Positions 7,545-14,974 of a DNA stretch of 16,967 bases are shown one piece after another. Positions within the stretch are counted from its first letter, which is position 1. Each line of letters opens with the position of its first letter. Below the pieces are notes generated by a model. That model saw nothing but the letters and a program-made list of their open reading frames with translations. It was not told the DNA's origin and ran no database searches. Made by a program: the position numbers and the translations under genes. The stretch spans positions 1 to 16,967 of the forward strand of contig NAVB01001234.1 of assembly GCA_002179805.1 (NCBI GenBank), in the 5' to 3' direction. The DNA comes from Acanthamoeba lenticulata. Lineage: Eukaryota > Discosea > Longamoebia > Acanthamoebidae.

Positions 7545-10511
7545 TTAGATCCAGAGCTTGATGGTCGTATCCGCGCCGGCGGAAAGAAGCCACGGCTGTG
7601 TCGGGTGGAAGGCGCAATCGAGGACGCCAAAGCCGTTGAGCTCCCGATGGCCCTTCAAGCGCTTCAGGGGCACAATAAGGGGATTCTGCAAGAGATCAGC
7701 GTAGACGGTAGCATGCAGCACGTAGAGGGAAGCGTCATCGGAGCACGTTGCCCACAGCGGATACCTGTGGATGGTCGTGCAAGGGGACGTGAGTGAGATC
7801 GGACATGCACATGACGCCGATGTCGATGTCGACCAAAGCGCAGGAGATCACGTACTTGGGGTGGAAAACGATCCGACGAATGGCGCCCTTGTGGTTCCTG
7901 ATGGTCTTGTACGGGCGCGACGAGAGATCGAGATCGAACCAGCACACGCGCATGTCGTAGGAGCCCGCCACCACGTTGTCTCCACCGGGGTGCGCCTCCA
8001 GGGTGCTCACCCACTTGCACGCCGGCTCCAGCTGTAGCCACACACCATGAAAATGATCATTATTTATGTTATTAAGTTGTTCAATTTCGACGTCCTCCGT
8101 TCATGGGGGAGGAGGAGCAAGACGTGCCTTGGTGAGCATCTTCTGCTTGAGCAGATCGTAGACGCGGATGTAGCGCTGCGAGGCAACGAAGAAGATGGGC
8201 TTGGAGGGGTGGAACACGGCCGCCTGGACCTGGCCCTTGTTTCGCCGGAACGGGTACTGCGTGCGCTGCTGTGAGAGCTGGTGGAGGGAGACGCCGTTCT
8301 TGTCGCCCTCGGGCGCCACGGCCGTGAAGTAGTCGCCCTTGTGGTGCCACGCGAGCTGCTTCACAGTCTTTTGGAACGAAATGCCCAGCTTGATGTCCTT
8401 GTCGATGCCGTTGGACCCACCGGGCCTCGTCCACTGCGAGAAGGGCCCCGTTGTGCCTGGCGCGCGCGCGAGGTGCAGCACAGTAATGAGCCACACGAAC
8501 AATGCAACGCAGGGCTGAATGGGGAGGCCGCGCGGGCTTACCTTCCCTGGCCCTGACCTTGCCTCGCTTGAGGACGAGCAGCTCGGCCAGCTTATCGGCG
8601 GCCTCGCCGCGGGCCACAGTCGAGTCCAGGATGAGGACGTGCTCCTCGACGGCCGCCAGGATGACGGGCGTGTTGGGGTTGGGACACCAGGCCACCGCCG
8701 TCACGAGCGAGCCCGTGTTGTACACCCGCAGACAGCGGCCAGACGACACCTGCGGGAACCGCGCGTGAGCCGGAGGCTCGAAACACAATGCAAGCAGCCG
8801 AGGAACACGCGCGCAAACACACAAACGGACACACGTGACGCACCTCCCAAACGCGGACGGTGCAATCCTCGCTGCCCGAGGCGAAGAACTGGCCGGTCGG
8901 GTCGAAGGAGACGGCACGCACGCGCTTGGTGTGGCCCAAGTACTCCATGCCTATCACCGTCGGGAACGGGCGCAGCTCCTCGCGCTGAGGCAGCTTGGGC
9001 AGGAAGTTATCGGGGTCGACCACACGCTTCTGCTCTCACACCCAACCGAGAAGACACGCGCTTAAAAACTTGCGGAGCAGCGAGATGACGGGCGGGATGG
9101 ATGGAACGAACCCGCGTGTCGGGCTTTCGGGGCACCAAGTAGAGGTCGAGGCACCGCTCGAACCGCTCGTTGATGAGGCGCGTGTAGGCCGGCACCTTGC
9201 GGAGGGCGCCAAACTTCTTGCCGGCCGCCAGAGGCGGGCGCTTGTCGGCGGGGAGCCTCTGCCAGGCCTTGATCTCCTTCTCCGAGAGGAGGTACTCGTC
9301 GGGCGGGTTGAACGACTCCTTGTGACCCGGCAGTCGTTGCTTGGGCGCCTGCGCGAGAAAAGAGATACATTGACCGAGCGTGTCAGCGAGGAGGAAGCGA
9401 TCGTGTAGAGGGCAGGCGGGAGGGAGGCAGAGGAGCGCACGGTGAGGGGCATGGGGTTCTTCTTGTGCTCGGTGCTGTCGTCGGCCCAGAGGTCATAGAA
9501 GCGCGGCTTTTCCTTGGGCGGGGCCTTGGGGTTGATCCAGCCCCTCTTGATGGCGCGCACGAGGTAGGCCACCCGCTTGGCCTCCCACTTGGACGGGATA
9601 AACTGGCTCTTGGCGGGCATCTTGTTGGTCACCGGGAAGATGCTGGGCTTCTCGTCCTTCTCCCACAGTTCCTACTCGTCATAACAACATGAGCAGTGGC
9701 CGCGCGCCCAAAGGCAGAAGAGGCGTCAGCCAGTGCGTGCGCGTGTCTCTGGCGCGCAAGGAGAGTGCGCACCGGGTAAGGGTCATAGGAGGCACTCGGC
9801 GACTTGCCGGCTTTGATCCTCCGAATCATGTCGAGATCCTGCTTCGTGAGCACAATCTCGCGGTCGTTCTTTTCATCGTAAACCGTGCGCCTTTAAAAAA
9901 AGAAAGAAATAAAACAATAAGATATAGAATTGATTTGATTAATCGCACCAAAGAAAAAAACTGTACCAGTAGTTAGGGTCGTCGGTGCGGTCAAGGAAGC
10001 GATCCATTTCATCTTTGGCGGGGCCCTCCTTCCTCATAATCTTCTTGCCCTCCACGTCATAGCCGATGTGCGGGTAGTCCGCATACCAGTGCATAGGAAC
10101 GTTGCCCACAGTGTTGTGTGTCTCATCCTCTGACTCCTCAGCTTCCGGAGGATCGTGTCGATTCAGCCACGACACCAGCTTTTGGAATGTCTCCGGTTTC
10201 AATTCGTCGTAATCTTCATCATCTTCATCGACTTCTTCGTCCTCTTCCTCTTCACGCGCAGCCTTCTCCTCCTCTTCATCTTGCTCCGAGCCGTAGACTT
10301 CCTCATCTTCCTCGTCCTCGTCCTCGTCGTCGGCACTGTCATACGGCTCATCTTCAGATCCAAAATCCGCATCACCAAAGCTCGAATCGTTTGAATCATC
10401 TCGGAACCACTCCTCGGCAGTCACTTCGCGCCATTCTGGCCCGCTCTTGTCCTCCTCTTCGGCGGGCTCCTCTGCAGGTACCTTTTTCGCAACGTCGCGC
10501 GTGCGCTTCAT
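7545..10511 (-). CDS. BOP1: BOP1/ERB1 ribosome biogenesis protein
   Basis: Nine minus-strand exons, 10511-9967, 9890-9773, 9671-9441, 9348-9112, 9029-8844, 8749-8542, 8456-8128, 8031-7856 and 7764-7545, give 749 aa, close to human BOP1 (746). BOP1 is the nucleolar scaffold of the PeBoW complex (PES1-BOP1-WDR12), needed for ITS processing and 60S assembly. Visible: a Glu/Asp-rich N-terminal stretch (about residues 48-105), then the BOP1NT domain with [54 protein letters not shown] and [14 protein letters not shown] repeats follow from about residue 380 ([25 protein letters not shown]) to the C-terminal [10 protein letters not shown]. Intron 7 (8032-8127) needs a GC donor (AAG|GCACGT); the other seven begin GT. 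A small in-frame piece (VRAREG) next to the intron-6 donor has less family support. Confidence 0.97.
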
Positions 10512-10662
10512 CCTCTCAGTTCACACGGCCGGAAGATGACGGATGTTGGCCCAGCCTGGCTTCCTCTCTTTTTCTTTATTATTTATTTTACTTTGATTTT
10601 CGAAATTTTTTCTCTGTTCGGCAGAGGGACAAGAACACAAACAGGCGTCGTAGCAAAAATGG

Positions 10663-10668
10663 TTTATT
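10663..10668 (-). terminator. Poly(A) signal AATAAA for the Rh gene
   Basis: AATAAA on the minus strand, 45 nt past the stop of the Rh gene (10713-10715). Further minus-strand AATAAA copies occur at 10582-10587 and 10575-10580 in an AT-rich patch, just before the BOP1 start at 10511. The 201-bp spacer thus holds the Rh 3' end and the BOP1 promoter. Confidence 0.65.
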
Positions 10669-10712
10669 TCCCTCTCGTAAAAGCAAAACAATGTGCAGGC
10701 TCGGTCGCTCTC

Positions 10713-12917
10713 TTAGTCGCTGTCCGAGTCGCGCCTCTCCACGACCTGCGTGCCAGTTCGGCCGAACCTCGGGTGAGTGCCCTCCTCGGCAGGGACGACC
10801 TTGCCTGCTCGGACGACAACGTCCCCCGCACGCGTCAGCAACCAGGGTATAGAACGACACGCCAAGAAAGACAGAAAGAGCAGAAACGCACCGACTTGCT
10901 TGTTCTTGAGGGCACGGATGTGCGAACCCGAGACGCCGAGCTCGTCGAGCTCAACCGTGTTGTCGTCGTCGTCCTTGACGACGACATACTCGTAATCGGA
11001 CGGCAAATGCCAGAAGCCACGGTCGTTGAAGAGATCAGCGCGCTTGACGGGGTTGAGCTTGCCCACCAGCCACATGAGGAAGCCGCAGAAGAAGCCGCCG
11101 CCGAGACCAAGGCCAATGGAGATGAAGGTGGCAGCGGCCTGGATGCCGGCCTGCGAGCGGCCGTGCGGGAAGATGTTCTCATAGGTGTTGTCGTCGTACG
11201 AGAGGCCGAGCGTGGCCCACATGGCCACCATCGAGCCCAGCACGCCGGGCATACCGTGCAGGTTGTGGACGCCGCAAATGTCCTGTCGGGAAGAGAGAGA
11301 GAGTGAGCCCCAAATGACGCACCAGGAGGAGAATCAAGAGGAGGGGGCGAAGAGACGCACCTGGATGCCCATTCGGCTCATCAGCGGGGTCAGGTACCGG
11401 TAGCCCAGGACGGAGATGACGCCCGTGACGAAGCCAATGCCGACCGGTGCGGACGGGTTCATGTCCAGGCCGGCGGCCACGCCCATGACGACGCCGCCAG
11501 CGAGCGTCGAGTTTTGGATGTGGACGCACTCGAAGCGGTGGCCGGACACCAGGCGCGAGACGACAAACGTAGCGGCAGTCGCCGCGCACAAGCTGATGAA
11601 GGTGTTGAAGAACGCCCGGTTCTGCCTGCGATTGGTGACGACAGCGCCGTTCAACACGATAGCCAGGTCAGGTCAGGTCAGGTCAGGTCAGGTCAGGTCA
11701 GGTCAGGTCAGGTCAAGTCACCAACGCAGCACAGCGGGTGAGCCGTCAAGTGGGGGAGGAATGACGCACTCTTGGGTGTCAACGCCAAGCACGCCGTTGA
11801 AGGACGGCCACATCATCCAGAGGAAGAGGGTGCCGGCATAGGCGAAGATGTCGCTGCTGTAGCACGAGCAGTTGTCGGGGTGGCCGTGGGTCTTCTTGCT
11901 CGTGAGCCACCAGCAAGCCGCCAAGCCAAAGTAGCAGCCGAAGGTGTGGATCCACATGCCGCCACCTGCCCATGGCCCAGCAGCGCGTCAGCAATTGCCA
12001 TCGTCATCATCATCATCATCACTTGGGCCGAGATGGGGCATGAAGAGTTGTTGGGTACCAATGTCCACGGCCTCGAGCTTGATGTAGCCGATGAAGAAGT
12101 TAAGCCAGTAGAAGAAGGGCTCGACAATGATGAGCACCATGAGCTGCAGCGGGGTGACCTTGCCGATGAAGGCACCGAACGAGATCAAGCAGGCACCGGA
12201 GCAGAACAGGCCGTTAAGCATGTTCTCCACACCTGAGTGGGTGGACGAGCCAGACAAGGAGCGGTGAGCACTCTTGTATAAATACTAGTCAATAAGAAAA
12301 TGATCATAGAAAAGAGTCCGCGGGACGACAGCGTAATATGTTCTAAAAGAACGAAAAGGAGGCCACGATACCAACATGGCGGCGGTGGTTGAACTTGGGG
12401 TTGTCAAGCTCAAAGAAGAAGTGGTCGAGAACGATGGAGTACTGGCACACCAAGGCAGCAATCAAGAAGCTGTAGCCTGCACTTGCACAAGATAATAAGA
12501 AACGTGAGTTCCGAGTCAACCGCTGGGCGGGGCACGTGCGGTACAGGTGCAGGCTCTGGGAGCATCGGCCCGCAGAAAGAAAAGAAAGCGCCCCCACCCC
12601 CCGCCGGCGGTACTCACGCCGAAAGGAGTTTAAACAAATGTGGGAAGAGCAGGGGCGAACGTACCAACGGAGGTGAAGCCGGCTCGCCGCAGGAAGGCCA
12701 TGAGGAAGCCGAAGCCGAAGAAAATCATGATGCACACATCTCGCATGTACGGGTAGAAGGTGACCTCCTGGTCGGCGTCGGCTTGATCTTCCACAAAGTC
12801 GAACCAAATGGCATAGATGATGAGGCAGAAGGCCTCAAGTGCGATAATAGAGCCAGCAAAGAGCATATTGTCGGTGATGGCCCTCTTGCCGGCGGCCTCG
12901 TCGTGTCCCTCTCCCAT
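10713..12917 (-). CDS. Rh-family ammonium/CO2 channel
   Basis: Seven minus-strand exons, 12917-12665, 12476-12372, 12232-12059, 11965-11770, 11625-11361, 11282-10892 and 10804-10713, join to 491 aa with closed phases. It belongs to the Rh branch (Rh50/RHAG type) of the Amt/Mep/Rh superfamily, polytopic plasma-membrane or vacuolar channels that conduct NH3 and possibly CO2. Signature blocks: [22 protein letters not shown] in exon 1, GVENMLN followed by [27 protein letters not shown] with the first pore histidine (H184), [16 protein letters not shown], and [13 protein letters not shown] with the second pore histidine (H337). The acidic and charged C-terminal tail (from about residue 430, including DDDDN) is probably cytoplasmic. 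Intron 1 (188 nt), intron 2 (139 nt) and intron 4 (144 nt, with a pentanucleotide array) are longer than neighbours' introns. It faces BUD23 across a shared upstream region. Confidence 0.96.
11664..11713. repeat. (CAGGT)10 tandem array in Rh intron 4
   Basis: Ten perfect copies of CAGGT on the plus strand (ACCTG on the transcribed minus strand), followed by CA and a variant copy. It lies wholly inside the 144-nt intron 11626-11769. In the sense orientation of the Rh transcript it repeats CTGAC, which resembles the eukaryotic branch-point consensus. The array ends 38 nt upstream of the intron's AG. Confidence 0.95.
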
Positions 12918-13386
12918 GGTCGCGAATCTTTATTGTGAAGAACGAAGAGAAGAAGAAGAACACCTAGGCAGCAGCGCGAAGCTTCGCTTTCGTGTTTGGT
13001 GGAGCGAGAAGAACTGGCAAAGAGCGTGACTCGGTACAAGCGGTTTGTTCCGAGTTCTTGGACAAGGACCACAGCCGCTACGGCAGATGCTCCCAGTGGA
13101 TAATCCCGCTTTATCGGACTTCGAACGGCAGAAAAGCAAAAGAAAACAGGAGGTTTGTAGACAACTGACACTTCATTTACGACAAACCTACCCCATGAGC
13201 AAACAGGGTTGGAACATTCTCGCGCCATCGGGGACAAATTGTGCACAATGTTCACGCGCAGTACTTTTTGGCGCGTGCGGTATGCTCTTTACTAGTAAGA
13301 ATGAGCCAATGGGCATCCAGAGATCGTTTTTAGAATTGGAAGAAGAAAGCCCTTAAAAAGGAGGCACCGTCTCTGCTGAATTGGCA

Positions 13387-13394
13387 TGACGTCA
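13387..13394. promoter_or_regulatory. Palindromic CRE-like site TGACGTCA
   Basis: A perfect 8-bp palindrome matching the bZIP/CREB full site, 104 bp upstream of the BUD23 start codon. It is visible directly; its use by a bZIP factor in this organism is inference. Confidence 0.45.
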
Positions 13395-13398
13395 GCAA

Positions 13399-13433
13399 AA
13401 GCAGAAAGAAGCAAGAAACTTGGCTTTCTGCTT
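13399..13433. repeat. 10-bp inverted repeat upstream of BUD23
   Basis: AAGCAGAAAG at 13399-13408 is exactly complementary to CTTTCTGCTT at 13424-13433, with a 15-nt loop. It lies 66 bp before the BUD23 ATG and starts 5 bp after the CRE-like palindrome. If it is inside the 5' UTR it could form a modest hairpin; if upstream, it could be a dyad binding site. Confidence 0.6.
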
Positions 13434-13498
13434 GCTTGTCCATCATCGCTCATCTTGAAAGATTTTGGTCCCGCTTCCTCTAATTCAGGCACATCGAC

Positions 13499-14755
13499 AT
13501 GTCGCGTCCCGAATATACCGCCCCACCAGAAGTGGTACGTTCTTTTTGCTTTTGTACCCCGTCCGGTGAAATAGCGGCTAATTCTTGACTGCACAAAATC
13601 ACAGTTCTACGATGAGAAGGAAGCTCAAAAATACACTTCCAAGTAAGCCCACAACTCATTTAGCAAAATAGCCCGTTTGATTGCATAAATTAATCTTCAT
13701 CTTCGTCTTAAACAGCTCGCGCATCATAGAAATCCAGAGCCGCATGTCCGAGCGCGCTCTGGAGCTGTTGGCTCTGCCAGAAGACGAGCCCAAGTACATC
13801 CTTGACATCGGCTGCGGGTCGGGCCTGAGTGGTGACGTTATTGAGGAGCACGGGCACATGTGGGTTGGCGTGGACATCAGCCCGTCCATGCTTGGTTCGT
13901 CGTTTACGCCATTCGCGCGTGTGCGTGTCTGCCCTCTGGACGTGCTGCTCACCAAAGCACGCCTCGTGGTTGGCTGTGTGCACGCAGAGGTGGCGGTTGA
14001 GCGTGGTGTCGACGATGGCGATATATGCCAGATGGACATGGGCCACGGCCTGCCCTTCCGTGCCGGTTCCTTTGACGGAGCCATCAGGTCGGGCCCCTTC
14101 CTCCCCGATCCCCGATCCCCGATCCCTGGTGGCGCTGGTTGGCTGACGGCAGCGATGGATGCGCGTCGGCAGCATTTCGGCCCTGCAGTGGCTGTGCAAC
14201 CAGGACAAGACGAACCACATCCCGCAGCGGCGCATGAAGAAATTCTTCTCCTCGCTCTACAACTGCCTCAGCCGAGGGTCGCGGGCCGTGTTCCAGTTCT
14301 ACCCGGACAGCCCCGACCAAGTGCAGCTGCTCACGGCGGCGGCCATGCGCTGCGGCTTCACGGGCGGCCTTGTCGTGGACTTCCCCAACAGTACCAAGGC
14401 CAAGAAGTACTTCCTCGTCCTCTTCGCCGGCTCTCCGGCGGGCCAGGCCTCCCTGCCCAAGGGGCTCGACGACGAGCCTCGCAACACCGTCGCCTACGAC
14501 TCGCGAAGCGACGCGCGGTACCGCCGCCGTTCCTCATTCTCGCACCCGCGTATGTGGGCAGTTTGGACTCATTCACGTACGCTTGTGCCTGGCAGGGAGC
14601 GAGCCCGAGCGCGGCGGAGCGGACGCAACGCGGACAAGCCGGGCTACAAGAGCAAGGAGTGGATCGTGAAGAAGAAGGAGCGGCAACGGAAGCAGGGCAA
14701 GGACGTCCGAGAAGACACCAAGTACACCGGACGCAAGCGACGCGGCGCTTTCTGA
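13499..14755 (+). CDS. BUD23: BUD23, 18S rRNA guanine-N7 methyltransferase
   Basis: Six plus-strand exons, 13499-13534, 13605-13642, 13716-13894, 13988-14087, 14173-14517 and 14596-14755, give 285 aa (human BUD23/WBSCR22 is 281). Introns are 70-93 nt. The enzyme, activated by TRMT112, makes m7G in 18S rRNA and is needed for 40S export. SAM-binding motif I is DIGCGSGLSG (55-64), followed by GVDISPSML (76-84). Other family blocks are VFYDEKEAQKY, SISALQWLCN, SRGSRAVFQFYP, GGLVVDFPNSTKAKKYFL and the basic C-terminus KKKERQRKQGKDV...DTKYTGRKRRGAF, a nucleolar/nuclear targeting tail. The 12-codon first exon was placed because its ATG-to-GTACGT reading (MSRPEYTAPPEV) joins exactly to FYDE as in homologues. 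It is the only gene on the plus strand. Confidence 0.97.
14103..14123. repeat. (CCCCGAT)3 in BUD23 intron 4
   Basis: Three perfect tandem heptamers inside the 85-nt intron 14088-14172. A simple repeat with no evident role, noted because short tandem arrays recur in introns of this window. Confidence 0.85.
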
Positions 14756-14866
14756 TGCGTTACTTTTTTCTCTCTCTCTCTCTCTTCATCAATCCAATCA
14801 GCTTTTTCTCGACCACGTGGAGTGGAGTTCCTCCTCTTGCGCGCCTCGTTATTCTTGTCGTGGGGG

Positions 14867-14890
14867 TTTATTTATTTATTTATTTATTTA
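14867..14890 (-). terminator. (TTTA)6 array giving overlapping AATAAA on minus strand
   Basis: Six TTTA units read as AATAAATAAATAAA... on the minus strand, offering several overlapping poly(A) signals 85-108 nt beyond the DENN/SPA stop (14975-14977). It lies between the convergent BUD23 and DENN/SPA coding ends, 112 nt beyond the BUD23 stop. No AATAAA was seen on the plus strand for BUD23 in this 219-bp gap. Confidence 0.6.
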
Positions 14891-14974
14891 TTGGTATTTT
14901 GGGTTCTGACCGCGGGACCAAACGGGGAGGCAAGAGGAGAAAGAGCCCAGTCCGTTCCCTCCCGCGCTTGTGGC

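Larger units (their letters stand above)
12918..13498. promoter_or_regulatory. Divergent promoter region, Rh gene / BUD23
   Basis: A 581-bp gap between the start codons of two oppositely transcribed genes, the only head-to-head pair in the window. It contains CCAAT on the plus strand (13306-13310), GC-core motifs resembling E2F sites (TCTCGCGCCA near 13219, TTTTTGGCGCG near 13265), a TTAAAAA run near 13355, and a palindromic TGACGTCA at 13387-13394. No ORF here resembles a protein. Promoter function is inferred from position only. Confidence 0.5.

Noticed and set aside
10118..11306. Long plus-strand ORFs (244 and 256 codons)
   Set aside because: They lie antisense to well-supported BOP1 and Rh exons and cross their introns. 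The composition is the complement of acidic and hydrophobic codons, with no family resemblance.
11664..11713. CAGGT array as telomeric or mobile-element repeat
   Set aside because: It is confined to one intron, has no flanking duplications or ORF, and the unit does not resemble known telomere repeats.
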